Part shown: positions 12,030-24,500 of the stretch, piece after piece | Numbering within the stretch: position 1 is the stretch's first letter | Layout: each line of letters starts with the position of its first letter | From: Aldrovandia affinis | Taxonomy: Eukaryota; Chordata; Actinopteri; Notacanthiformes; Halosauridae | NCBI GenBank assembly: GCA_029706075.1 | Contig: JAINUG010000136.1 | Coordinates: 285,001-349,000 of the forward strand | DNA: 64,000 nt | Direction of reading: 5' to 3' | Translations under genes and position numbers: made by a program | Notes under the pieces: generated by a model | What the model was told of the DNA's origin: nothing | The model's input: the letters and a program-made list of their open reading frames with translations, nothing else | Databases searched by the model: none

Positions 12030-12712
12030 CTGATCAATGACACAAAATACTGTAATGTCAAATTAAAAAAACTAAAGCTTTCTTAATTACAAAAACAACT
12101 GACAATTGATTTCATAAGTATTCACCCATTTTGTTGAATAAATACACTGAAATGAACTCTGGCACAATCAATTGTCTTCAGAGGTCACATAATTATTTGA
12201 TCGAGTCCATCTGTGTTCAAATTATTTCAAATTAAATACACCTGTCTGTGAGAGGTCCCACAGTTGGTTAGTGCATTTCAAAACGAGCTTCATTCAAAGC
12301 AAATCCGAGAAAAAGGTTCTTCAAAAGCACCAATCAGGGAAAAGGATATAAGAATATCTTTGAATTTCCCTTTGAATATCCCCCAGAGTATCGTAAAGAA
12401 ATGGAGTGAACATGGTACATCTGTGAATTTGCCCAGAACAGGCTGTCCTCCAAACCTGAGCATCCATGCGAGAAGGGCACTTGTTAGGGAGGCCACCAAG
12501 AGGCCAAATAGACTCATCTGTAATTGCAGCTAAAGTTCTATTGAGTCAAGAGGAGTGAATCATTTCAGTTTTTTTATTTCATATTATAGAGTTGATCAGT
12601 GGCAAGAAAAATCCGAATTAAATCCATTTTTATTCCATGAAGTAAGAAAATAAAATGTGAAAATGTAATGTAAAAGAAAAATGCCAAAGGGGGGAATCAT
12701 TTTTGTACCCGC
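12030..12712 (+). mobile_element. Degenerate Tc1-like element
   Basis: Contains the 'ataagtattcaccc' end motif and the right end 'gaatcatttttgtacccgct'. A frame at 12264-12533 resembles the N-terminal helix-turn-helix of Tc1 transposases (IVKKWSEHGTSVNLPRTG, then RRALVREATKRP). The catalytic half is gone. The left terminus is not clear. Confidence 0.65.
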
Positions 12713-13327
12713 TGTATATCCATGCCTCCACGGTCAGAGTTCAGTGGGGAGATAACTGCGGTCAGCAGCTCAGAGACTGGGAGTCTTCTCATCCGCGCCA
12801 GAGGGTCGGAAACTCATTTTAAACAAACCAGACACCGAGGTCTGCCTGTGGCGTTTACAGCTCTTGCATGTTTTCATTCATAACAGCACAAAGGACTGAA
12901 TGATACAATAAATGATTGCTCATTTTAAACCAACAGTGAAAAAGCGGTGAAACCCGAATGTGCCCCCAAAGTCTGGAGTCACAAATCTGGCAACGCTGAG
13001 GAGTCTGCACATGGTGTGAATCTTCAGGATCCCCACACACCTGCCCCAGTGTGATTACCTATGTCTGAGGAGTAGAAGGAACCCTCAGGTGTAGCTCAAA
13101 GGCAGAATCCCTACCCACAATGCAGTTTAACACATGGGGAAAAACCTCACCAGCCTCTTGGAATGAAGTTACAGGTGAAGTGGATAGTGGCAGTACGTAC
13201 ATGCTCAATACAGACAGAGCAAGGTGCACGTAGAATACTAGCAGAGCAGAGGTAATACACCGGTGGAGGACAGCAGTGGTTCTCAACCTCGGTCCTGGGG
13301 GCGCTTTTGGTAAAGCCAATCTCATGA

Positions 13328-13475
13328 TAATATCATTTAGCAGACGCTTTTATCCAAAGCGACTTACAGTAGTGAATGCATACATTTTTCAGTATATGTG
13401 GTCCCAGTGGGAATTGAACCCACAACCTAAGCGTTGCCAATGCCATGCTCTACCTACTGAGCCACACAGCAATTA
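13328..13475 (-). mobile_element. SINE, family C
   Basis: Reverse-oriented copy: hairpin tail 'cagacgcttttatccaaagc' on the left and tRNA-like head on the right ('ctctacctactgagccacac'). Confidence 0.85.
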
Positions 13476-13931
13476 AGGCTGTTTGTAAGTACTACCGTAA
13501 TATTTTGAACAGCTAGTTACAATTCAGAGGTTGCGATTGTAGTTGGAACGAAAACCAGCGTACGCGTTGGGTCCCCAGGACTGAGGGTGAGAGCTGCCGG
13601 GGCAGAGTGCTAGCAGGACCAGAAGCACTCCGAACACAGAGCACACGCACACACCGTTGATCAAGCAAAACAACAGAATTTACACCGTCACGGTCTCCTA
13701 AAGTATGTATCGTCTGCAAGTCATCAGTTCACCCTGTTCTCGATGCCTTGCCTTTGCTAACGGGCAGTTCCAGACGCCAAGGTCCCCAGGAGCACGATGT
13801 AACCAGGTTGAGACGGGGGTTAATGTGGCCCAGGGGGGCTGGCAGGAGGCTTTCCCTTTTAAAGGCAGGAAGGGAAAGTAGCGCTGGATATTTTTCCTGA
13901 ATCGGAACCCTCTTCCATCCCTGAGGTCCAA

Positions 13932-16007
13932 TCAGGCCGGGGTGAGGAAGGGCAGGGCGGACAGCAGCAGAGTGAAGAGGGGAGGAGTCAGGGCCGGCGT
14001 GCCCCGGTTCAGGGGAGAGACGGTGGGCCGGGCTGTGAGGCCCTCTACGAGGCCGGCCGTGGGCTCCGCCGCCGAGGGCCCCGCCGGTGGAGTGACCCGC
14101 TCCCCCCACGCCGGGGGCTCCCCGCCCCGCCCGCCCGCCGCTCCGGCCCCGCCCAGCGGGGACTCCTGGTCGGCGGCCGTGCCCTCCAGGGCCTCGTACC
14201 ACTGGCAGCGGAAGTCCCGGCGCCACGCCTCCAGGTCCCCGGGCGCTGGCTCGCCCACGGCCTGCAGGCCGCCCGCCCCGTCGCTCAGCAGCAGGAAGCT
14301 GGCGGGTGGCAGGTGCAGGTAGGCGGGGCCCTCGGGGTCCCTGCGCACGCAGCGGCCACGCCCCGGCACAGGGCCATGCCGCAGAGCCGCGCCGCCGTCG
14401 TCACGTTCACCGCGTACGGGCCCAGCGCCTCCCGCACGAACCCGGCCAGCTCCCAGCACGCTCTCTGAGAACAGACCATCAACGTTTTTATCAGTGTCAT
14501 TCGCTTTATCTGTATAGCACTCGTCATAGATTTGCGGTTCAAAGTGCTTTACGGAGATGAAAAGAAAGGTAAAACAAAATGACGTGATATAAAACAAATA
14601 GGACAGTACCTTGCATTGAAACTAGCCAAACAAGCCAATCCTACCTGTACCGATGTGAATACGTATAAATGGACATTTGATCCAATTTTAATCAATTTGT
14701 TGCCCTACTCTCACTAGGGACTGGTGTCGGGGACTAGCCTTGAATAAAAATATTGGAATACAATGCATCTGTTATTGTTATTGGATTGCACAATGTACCG
14801 ATGTTAAATTGTATTTCCCCCGTGAGAATAAACAGATATATGGGATGGGAACACATGCAGGGCAGACATGACCATTAATGCGTATCCATGGTGATGAAGC
14901 CCTCAGCGATGTGTGGAATTCAGTTCAGTGAATCTTCAATTCTCCTGAACTTTATTAGAATGAGTACTGATAAGAGTGATGGATTGATGGCCAGATAGGT
15001 GTTCAGAAACACATTTGATAGAACAGAGAGACAGATAGAGAGACACAGGCAGAGAGGTACCTGGGTTTTGGCCGAGAAGAACTTGTCCCAGATGATGACA
15101 CCGGCCGCTCCCATAGCTGCACTCTCCCCCATCGTGTTCACCAAGTCAGCCTGGGGACAAACCCCCAAACGTGCGCACACTGTCAATGTCTGCTGTTTGT
15201 GCACAAAGCCCACAATCAACATTTGCTACACGTAAGCGTGCACAGTATCGGTTATTGATAGTGCGTAATGCTTCCTGCTCCATTTTCCATTTTACATTTT
15301 TGGCATTTAGCAGATGCTCTTATCCAGAGCGACTTACACAGTTTACATTTCTTTACGTACAATCCATTTATACAGCTGGATATTTTACTGAAGCAATTCA
15401 GGTTAAGTACCTTGCTCAAGGGTACAACAGCAGTGCCCCACCTGGGAATTGAACCTCCAACCTCTGAGTTACAAGCCCAGCTCCCTAACCATTACACTAC
15501 TCTGCCTCCCTCCTGGACACTCACCTCAGACAGGAAAGTGTTGGTGGAGGTGTAGACGCTTCTGACCAATGGGAAAACAGGAAGGTCATAGGCGGTGCCG
15601 GCCAGTGCTGCCACCCGCAGCGCCTCGCGGATCTGATTGGAGGCATAGAGCCGCGCCCGGGGTGCCGCCCAGCAGCTTGTCCAGCAGGAGGGTGGGGTAC
15701 AGGGCCGATGAGCGCTTCCACAGCCACAGCAGCTGGTCGTTCAGGGCCATCTCTGCGGCCGGGCAGCGGCCCGTGTAGTTGGCCCAGCGCTGGGCGGGGC
15801 CGGAGTTATAGCAGCTCGGGTACGGGGCCATGCCCCACAGGGCCTGGGGGCGGGCCTTCCTCACCTCCTGCAGGGTCTCCATCAGGATGGCCTGTGCCGC
15901 CGCCTCAAAGTCCACCTGAAACACACAACACAGCCACTGTCACACATGAACACACACACAACACCCTGAAACACAACCACTCTGAATCACACACACACAC
16001 CACTCTG

Positions 16008-16054
<47 letters not shown>

Positions 16055-16810
16055 GAAACACACAACACAGCCACTGTCACACACGAACACACACACACAC
16101 AACACCCTGAAACACACAATGTAGCCGCCGCCATCACACACACACAGACACACACACCACCCTGAAAAACACACACGCGCACGCACACACCACTGGCATC
16201 GTCAGTGGCGAGGCCAGTGAACAGAAGAAGAAGAAGTGATGTTGAGGTGTCAGCGTGGAGAGCGGAGGCTGTGTGAGGTTCACCTGCGCCCACTCGTCCA
16301 GCTCGCCGCGGCTCCAGTCGGGGAAGAACCCGCGCAGCAGCGCGCGCGACTCCCGCTGGTAGATGGCCTTCTTGCCGCGGTTGCGCACCCACTGCGGCGC
16401 CCACTTCTCCCAGCACACCACGCCCAAGCCCTGGAACTCGGCCGCGGGCAGCGCCGCCATCACGTCCGCACGCGTCTTCTCCAGGTGCGCGTCCAGGCCG
16501 GTGTGCTGGGGCAGGCCGCCCGTCACCGGCTGCTCCTGGGGGCTGTAGAAGGGGTAGAGCCCCAGGCTGCCCTCGTAGAAGACGGAGACGCGGCCCTCCC
16601 TCTCCATCGCGAAGGCCCCGGGATCCGGGCGCCCCGGGCAGGACGCGCATCGGGGATCCCCCACAGCACGAGGAAGGGCTGTCCCGGCAGGATGGGCTTG
16701 CGGCCTGGCTGCAGGGGGCCCGCTGACCCTGCGGACGTCAGGATGGCCCCACAATGCAGCAGCAGCAGCAGCAGAAGAGCTCCTCCGCACCTCGCCTCAC
16801 TCTCAGCCAT
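13932..16810 (-). CDS. Hyaluronidase-family gene (HYAL2-like), divergent active site, three apparent frameshifts
   Basis: Glycoside hydrolase 56 family, which degrades hyaluronan at the cell surface or in lysosomes. Exons (minus): 16810-16284, 15915-15525, 15150-15061 (the 90-bp exon typical of HYAL genes), 14464-13932. A signal peptide ([20 protein letters not shown]) is followed by [67 protein letters not shown] and an EGF-like GRGRCVRR. The C-terminus is hydrophobic ([14 protein letters not shown]), like the GPI signal of HYAL2. The catalytic DxE motif reads C-W-E (codon 16413-16415), and the later conserved SIY tyrosine is Leu (near 15686). The frame breaks near 16641-16654 (one base short), 15648-15660 (two short or one extra) and 14356-14366 (one short), all in GC-rich runs. 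About 514 codons if bridged. It may be a functional divergent enzyme with assembly errors, or a young pseudogene. Confidence 0.8.
15288..15507 (-). mobile_element. SINE, family B, in hyaluronidase intron 2
   Basis: The hairpin tail 'gctcttatccagagcgactt' is followed by the reversed body, ending with the head complement 'ccattacactactctgcc'. Inserted antisense to the + strand and sense to the gene. Confidence 0.85.
15945..16195. repeat. (CA)n-rich imperfect duplication in hyaluronidase intron 1
   Basis: Two or more imperfect copies of a CA-rich unit containing 'ccctgaaacacacaacac' and 'agccactgtcacac'. The first unit directly abuts the exon 2 acceptor. Confidence 0.75.
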
Positions 16811-18345
16811 GGGGAGGCCTCACTCCTCCACCCCACTCCACGCCCTCTTTCTGAAAATCCAACATGCACAGCTCTCCACACCAACTGCGTCCCAACACTA
16901 CTTACTTCTGTGAGTCCCTTTGGATAAATATGTTTGCCAGATGACTCAATTGTAAATTTGTCAATTGTAACCCATTTGTAGTTCTGTATTAAGTCATTAG
17001 GATTGAGCCTTACTGTCATGGACCCAGGGGGTAGGTTTATTATGATTTGTGTGGCCCATTATCATCTGTGTTTTCATGTGCTCTTTGATCTCAAGGTCTA
17101 CTGAAGATTGATAAACAGAAAGCACTTACTAAAGTGGTAACATAATAACATGGTGTCCTTTTTCGAAACAATAACATTAAAGACTTTAAACCAAACACGC
17201 ATTAAGTTTCAGAAACAACCAATGCACCATGGACATTAAAGTGCTCAAGACAGATGATATTATATTTCAAATAATCTTGAATATTAATTATTATGAATGT
17301 ATTCTTTTTTAATCAACTACTAACATACACTGTTCTAATGTTTATGCTGGCACCGGCCGGATTAATCCTGTTCAATTACTAACATATCATTTTCTAATGT
17401 CTTCACTAAAGATTAATCCTGTTTAATTACGGTTCAATTCATGTTAAATGTCAATTAAAGTCACTGGTGCAAATGAGCTTAACACAATGAAAGAGGCTTC
17501 AAAGGTAATAAATGACTGTTCTAATGAGATGTATTAGTGCTGCCCACTCCAGGCTCTATTGCTATTGCATGTGTGCATCCTCACTGCCAGTAGGGGGCGA
17601 ACTGCAACACAGTCGGTCCAGTCTCAAGAATGTATAATTGTGTATCATGGTGAATAAAATAAAAATAAAAATCTAAGGAGTATTTTGAATTTGAAATGAT
17701 GGAGACCATGGTTGATCAAGACTACTTAAATCTATTCCCAAAAACTTGGTGGATTGTCCAAGTCTGCCAACTCCAGGTCTGGAAGTGAGTAGCCCCAGTT
17801 TAGATCAGTTTCAGGAGAACCTGATGTACACATACTTCACAGACCAGGCGTCAGAGCCTGAACATGTCAGCTGGCAGACTGAAGTATATGGAATATAATC
17901 AGCGTAATTCCATGTTAAATCATTTGTACATTTTGGCTAGACTGAAAAAAGAAAAGGTTTCTTAAGCCCCTTTCCTCCCACTCTTCAAAGCTCTTCGCAG
18001 CTAGAGGAAAATCATGTTGATCCAGAATGGAATGTCTTGTTTGCAGTTTTCGTCGTCACCATTATACGTTTAAGGTAAGGTTCTTCAGGTGAGTTCCCAA
18101 ACTGACAGCAGGTTTCACAGAAAAGCTCTTGTGCCTTCAGCTCTGTCCAATCATTATTCTACCTTCGAATCCCTATTCTTTTTAAAGATCATAAGCAAAG
18201 CACTTATGAACGGCTACTTAATTCCCCTCTGAGCCCCTTCTCAGGGCCTCTCTACAGACCTCTCCTAACAAACTCTGCATTTGCTGCAGCACATTGGAGA
18301 AGGGGAACCTCTAGCAGCAGCTTGTTGAGTGCCGCAGGGCTGTCT

Positions 18346-18416
18346 GCACATTACATTACATTACAGGCATTTAGCAGACGCTCTTATCCAGAGCGACTTA
18401 CAGTTTACATTAGGTC
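18346..18416 (-). repeat. Free-standing SINE-type hairpin tail
   Basis: 'gcagacgctcttatccagag' with an ATTACATTAC run, without an attached tRNA-like head. It is the same tail as in families B and C. Confidence 0.7.
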
Positions 18417-19251
18417 CAGGGGAGTACTGGAGATAAGAGGAAAATCACAGGTCACAGGATCAGACTCACCTCTGCATCTGCACGTCAGTTCGGCGATGTG
18501 GGCAGGAGAGTTTCAGGCCGAGGCGAGAGCACTTTGTGTGACCATGGAGAGCGGGCTGGCAGCCAGGACCACAGGAAGAGGAGGCAGGTGTGGGAGTGAG
18601 GGAGTGGAAAACAGGTCAAAGCTTCTTCACCCTCGTGAGGTAATCTGTGAGTAATCGGGGTCAGCAGAGACCACAGTGTTCACATGACTGGAACGGCCAT
18701 AATCCCGTAATCCACCACTGACGCTCCCTCCCCACTCAGGTACAACAGATACCTGCTTCCGCTCCTTCTCCCCCCCCCCCTGTCTGTTTAGTCTCTGACC
18801 TTTCCACTGACACCTGATGTCTCGTTCTGCCCCCTTGTGCTCTCTCAGCTACAGTATACACTTCCTAAATCAAAATTGGTTCAATTGATTAAAAAAGTAA
18901 AGGAATATTCACTAGTTTACATTTAAAAAAATGTAAATTACAAACAATGTAAGTAAATATATGTATATATATGTATATATTCTTAATCGTGATAGCATAT
19001 ACACAACACTACTCCTTTTCTTAACTTTATATCCAAACCCTTCTTACTACCCTAGGTATGGTTCAATGTTTTAACGTGGTTTTGAATCAGATAATATTCT
19101 AGTTTTGATGAGATTTCATTTAGCTCTTTCCTGGAACCAGGCCCAGTGTGCCCATTATTTAAGACACATCTCTAAAATGTGCTTTGCAAACATTTGGAAC
19201 AGTGGTCAGCACCTCCAACGAGACACCTTGTTGGAGGTTAACAATCTTAAC

Positions 19252-19253
<2 letters not shown>

Positions 19254-19316
<63 letters not shown>
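19254..19316. repeat. (GT)n microsatellite
   Basis: Nearly pure GT dinucleotide run of about 62 bases, immediately before an exon-like block (19331-19389). Confidence 0.95.
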
Positions 19317-19317
<1 letters not shown>

Positions 19318-19511
19318 TGTTTGTGTTCAGGTGATGTGCGTGATCTGTGCTGCAGACGGAAGTGAGATTATCCTGCAGAAGAATCCGAGGTGAGAACAGA
19401 GAGTAGAGACGAGGTCCTGACCCTATTAACTTTAGAAACAGCTCAGCTGGGCACTCCAAGCTGCTCAGGGGAGGGGTGGGTTCAGTGTTAGAAACAGCTC
19501 AGCTACAGGGC

Positions 19512-19845
19512 CTCAGATAGCGTAGCGGTCTAACGCACTTGCTTTGACTGGTGCTTTGCGAGTGTGAGCTGCCTATTACAGTCGCAGTTCGAAACCCGAC
19601 TGTGCCAGACTGGCCCTGGCCGAGAACTCAGATCGGGGGCAGCGTTTGGCTGTCCGCCCCAGGGGGAGGGTGAGCCGGCACAAACTCACTGAGAAGCGCA
19701 AAAGGGTGTCTCCAGAAAGTGGGTGGGCGAGTTCCGTTTCGGAGGACGCCCCGTAGAGACAGGTGGCGAGTTCGTGGGGAGGGGGAATTGGCCACTAAAT
19801 TGGGAGAAAAACGGGAAAAAATCTGAAACAAGTTTAAAAGACAGA
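19512..19845 (+). mobile_element. SINE, family A, inserted in a short tandem duplication
   Basis: Head 'cctcagatagcgtagcggtc', body 'ggctgtccgccccaggg', end 'gggaattggccactaaattg'. The direct repeat 'agaaacagctcagcta' lies on both sides (about 19493 and 19845), compatible with a target-site duplication, but the same unit also starts a local duplication at 19434. Confidence 0.8.
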
Positions 19846-20028
19846 GAAACAGCTCAGCTAGGCACCCCAAGCTGCTCATGTGAGGGGAGGTCAGTGTTCT
19901 GGGGAGACTCTGCAGTCAGGCAGGTTCAGGGGTTAGGAAGAGGATGTAAATTGTGTGAAATGATAAACACTTGACAATACCAGTGGTGAAAGGCTACACC
20001 ATGTATGGTTCTCTGTGCACGTTTTTAA

Positions 20029-20076
20029 TTACAATTATGTAATTTAGCAGACACTCTTGTCCAGAGTGACTTACAA
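20029..20076 (-). repeat. Free-standing hairpin tail, diverged
   Basis: 'tagcagacactcttgtccag' followed by 'agtgacttac'; no head is present. Confidence 0.6.
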
Positions 20077-21360
20077 CAACTGCATTCCAACAAGTCGGGT
20101 AAGACAGCATATCATATAAACAGCCAGTACAACTTCTTTTTTTTTTTAAATAGCTGCTAGAAGCACACATAGGGAAATGTAAAAGGAGAACATTTTTTAA
20201 TAGATAAAGGAGACAGGTTAAGGTTCTAAGTGATCCATGTTGGGGAGGGGCTTCCTTTTCTCACAGACCCATTGAACTACAGGAGAGTGCGATGTAAATA
20301 AAGATTCAAAATAAATATTTTAGTTTACTTGGAGGTTTTTTTTTCTTCTTCATTGTGAATTATGTTTCAGCTCAATGTAAATATCAGTGTCAATTTCAGA
20401 ATTATAACAGCAACTGATTGCTAATTATATTATCTTTTTTTTAAACAATTATTCTGAGGCATATCAAAATGTTACAGCGCCCTCTTGTGGCAATGGCAGA
20501 TTGGAAAGTCCTACATCAATATCTCAGCCTACTATGAAAGCCAACAGGCTGGAACTATTCCCCTGCTGTTTTATGGATGACAGAGGTACCTAGGAGGGCG
20601 AGGGTGGGTGACATAGTGTGAATAATGATGGACACATGGTGAGGGGAGCACAGTTCAACAGAATTTCAGATCTAAAGAGTGAACCAGAATGTTCCAGATT
20701 CTAAGATGATGTGTGTGTGTGTGTGTGGGGGGGGTTCTGACATCGTGTGTGAGCAGCATGTTTCAAGTGTCCGATTTCCAAATCATCTCCGTGCCTCCTG
20801 CTACCTGGAGTGGTAACACAGGTGACGAGTTAGAGAGAGCATGGCAAAGTGACAACACCACTTCAGTATCAGCAGTAGGCACAACTACACAGCACAACTA
20901 CACAGTAAAACTGTTTCACCAAATTCAAAACATCAGAGCAACCATTTATTTTACACATAGACAGAACATATAACCTACACCTTGAACAGTTTATTATTAC
21001 TTACATGTAGTAACCATTTCCTTTAAAAGTAATAATCCATGGTTGTGCAAGATGGATAATATAAAACCACTGCAGGTGTGTGTGAGGGATTTTAAAAATG
21101 CCTCGTGCCTATTATTGATTTCCTCATTTGAATTTTTCCGAGTTTAAAATTAAGAAAGCATTTTTTTTACATTGATGAAGCACCCTTCATTTTACTCCTA
21201 GAGCGGGAAACATAAAAAGTGAACGCTCTCCCTAAATACATGAGCGGCCCTCATGAGTCAGCACTGGCATCCCATCCCGCTCACGTTCAGAGGGACATAG
21301 CAAAGGGGAGAAGGGTTGGCAGGCTTATAAATCGCTTTTGGTTCTTGACAGGTGCTGTAT

Positions 21361-21569
21361 CAGGGGTTCTCGATCCTGGTTCTGGAGGGCCGTGGGGTAC
21401 GCTGGTTTTTGTTTTCACCTTAAAGTCAGCAACCGATTTAGACCCAAGACACCAGGCGAGGCGAGTGAATTATGTAATCGACCGCTTTAATTGATCAATT
21501 AAGTGTGAAATTAAGAACGAAAACAAGCCGCACCCTGCGGCTCTCCAGGACCAGGGTTGAGAACCACTG
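21361..21569. mobile_element. hAT-type MITE, 209 bp
   Basis: The left end 'caggggttctcgatcctggt' mirrors the right end, whose complement begins 'cagtggttctcaaccctggt'. There is no coding capacity. The flanking 8 bases do not match, so the insertion is old or one end is altered. Confidence 0.7.
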
Positions 21570-24500
21570 CGTCACGCACACGCAGTCCGTCATCATCAGC
21601 CTGCAGAAGTGGGCAGGGAGGAGGCGTTTCACAGTTTTCAGATCTCCAGAGAGTTATGGGGAGAGCAGGAGAGGGAGGGCCAGCTGCGGACAGGGTGGCC
21701 AGTCCCCAGAGCTGGACGACTTGGCAGGGCACAGGCCGGGCAACTCCCCCTCCTTGTGAACGGCCGGCCCTGAGCTTCCTGTGACTGACGGCCAGAGGGC
21801 CTTTGGGCTGGAGAGCTGAGTGGAGTTGGCAGGCCGAACTCATCTCCTTGGAGGGGCAAGGATTTGGGCCGCAGCTGCGGACTGACTCCCTGAGGCCCTG
21901 GAACAAAGTACAACCCCCCCAAAGTACTCCCTTGCCTTTGAACCAGACCCGCTAATCCTCACTGCTCTTCAGGTGGCTTGTCCCCGGTGGCGAGCAGGAG
22001 GAGTTGGAACGGTACGACAATGGGGGCTGTTGAACATGGCACGAAACCGGAAAGGCCCTACAAAGGGTGGTGGTGGTGGTGGTTGGGGGGGGGCTCTGAG
22101 AGTGACACATTCACCAGGGACAATGCAGTCTGGCAGCTGGGGGCAGGGCACAGAGAGGAGGGGGCGGAGCCAGGAGAAAAAAACCCTGCTTTGATCTCCT
22201 TCTTTTTTAAAAGAGGATAAATGGAATTAGAAGAAGAGGGCAGGAGGAGTGGGGGGTGGGGTCCAGGGGGCCCTGGGGAGGGCCAGGGGCAGATCCTGAA
22301 TCCTCTTCTCGAGGGTGTCTGTCTCCGGGAGCACAGACTGTGGCAGCAGAGGGAAAATCCGGCCTAGGAATTTACAAATGAAAGAACGCAGAAGTTTTTT
22401 TTTTTCTTTTTTTAATGCGATTAAAATTTTCCATTTCACTGCCCCTCCCTCAGACAGGCTGCAAAACCCTGTCTTCTTCAAGGGGGGGGGGGGGTAAGTA
22501 ATGGGGGAAAAGAGTGGACACTGAGAATGTGAAGGGAATAAAGGGGCCAGGTCTCTGGGCATGGGGGCTGTAGAACGTGGAGGTGCTTGCATGAGGGGAG
22601 GTGCAGGTTTACAGAGTTTGCCACTTGTGGGGGGGTGGTGAGTTAGTGCTGGTGGGGGGCAAGGCAGTTACAGAGAGGGTAGGGCTTGGTTGGGGGGCAT
22701 TGGGCATTTATGGAGTGGGAGCTGTTGCGGCGTGTAAGGGCCACAGTGGGATATTTTCTGTGTTTTATAGGTTGGTGAAAGCTGCTGCATATTCCATTCT
22801 GTAATATTTGCCTGCCTAGATCAGCACAGAAGTAGAAAATGTATACATTGATAAGCGTAGCCTGCTCAACAGGTGGCAAGAGCAGTGAAAATGAAGAAGT
22901 AAATGAGGTATACATTATGAACAAACAGTAAAATATGTCTAAAGAGTCAGTGTACAGTACAGCAATGAAATATACCCATTTATCAGCGCTCAACTCAGAC
23001 AAACACATCGTTGGCTACATACACGCAGTTCACGCAGTTCACGCAGCATGATGCATTTTAACCAGCAAATTATTATTCGCGCAGCAACAAGGTTGCCCGC
23101 CTCATATGTTTCCAGTCAGATCAGCGCAGAAAGACTCTCAGCATGGCATGCCGGCCGGGAGGGAGGGAAATCAAAGGCCAGGGCCTCCTAAAAAGGATTC
23201 TGTTTTCTCAACCAATACATTTGTACGGTTGTGGGTGGCAGCCTTGTAACTATTTTCTGAGACCAATTAAAACCTTTTTATGTTATCTTCTTTTGAGCTG
23301 AATATTTTGAATTTATTTACTCTACAATTTAATGACAATTAACTACAGCATTTGCAGCACTATCCACATAACCAGGCCTACTACATATTACAGCAATCTT
23401 TCAGCCAAAAATACATATTTTTAACTGACGTAGACGTCCACCTACGTTTACTTACTAAGAGGACATATCTAGGACAATTGACAAGGCTTAGGGTAATATT
23501 TTCACATTCAGGTACCCAATTTATACAGATTACTTTTCACTGAAGTAATTCTGGCACAGAACGTCGCTAAAGACTACAGCAGTGCCCCACCAGGACTACA
23601 CCCCTGTGACCCCTGGGCCCGGATCCCAGCATTCAAGCCACAAAACCACATGTTGCCCTTCATTAAAACGTAGTTCGCCGCAAGCTTCTTGTGATCATTT
23701 AGTTCACTTCACTCTCTTGACCTGGTTTCCATGGAGACTACAGATAATGGAGTGCTGGGGTGGGGGGTGGGGGGTGGAAAGAGGGCTGGGGTGCTGTGCT
23801 ACGTGGAGGTGTTTGAGGAGGGAGGGCAGGGGGGGGTGTTAAAGGAGTGAATCTAGCGGGCACTGGCTGAGGCCTATTGTTTTTGAAGTTATTGTCAGTG
23901 TCAGGCAGTATAGGGGGCAATGTTAGGGCCAGCGTTGAGGTCAGTATAGGAGTGTGGAGGTTATTTTGGGGGAGGAGTGCCTGGGATTAGTGTGGGGTCA
24001 GTAGAGGAGTGGTGTAGGGGTCAGTTTGTTAATTAGTGTGTAGCTTTTTTTGTGGGGGGGGCTTACAGTGAGTCAGAGGGTCAGTAACAGGTACTACGGT
24101 GAATACATGCGGTACATTTTCACAGTGGAAAAATACTGGCTAAAGTGAACTGGATTTCATCCCTGAACTTTAGATTTTGTGCTTGAGGAAGCATGTCCTC
24201 TCTCGGAGGAGGGAGCGAGGTGCTAGTTCTGTCAGTCAGAAGTGATGCGGACTTCCTGCTTGTTTCAATTGCCAGGAGGGAAAAAGGCTGATTTAGAAAG
24301 CCAGCAGAGTTAGTGTGGCGTATTGTTTCACCTCTCTTTCATGCCCTCTCCCCCCGGCCACCTGTAAACGTGGGACGTTGGCAGCCCCGCGCCCACGCCC
24401 ACATCTCCCCACCGTGGCCGCAGGGGCGATTTCCTATAAGGCCCTCTCTGTGTGTAAATACATTCCTGGAGCTGCTGACCCGTGCTCTGCAGGTTACCAT

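Larger units (their letters stand above)
11131..13900. other. Intergenic DNA between borcs6 and the hyaluronidase gene
   Basis: Besides the repeats listed separately, it contains an isolated CpG-rich block (11560-11860). No exon could be supported. A terminal fragment similar to the hAT MITE end ('cagtggttctcaacctcgg') lies at 13275-13300. Confidence 0.5.

Noticed and set aside
13942..14322. 126-codon + strand ORF opposite the last hyaluronidase exon
   Set aside because: Arg/Pro/Gly-rich antisense shadow of GC-rich coding sequence.
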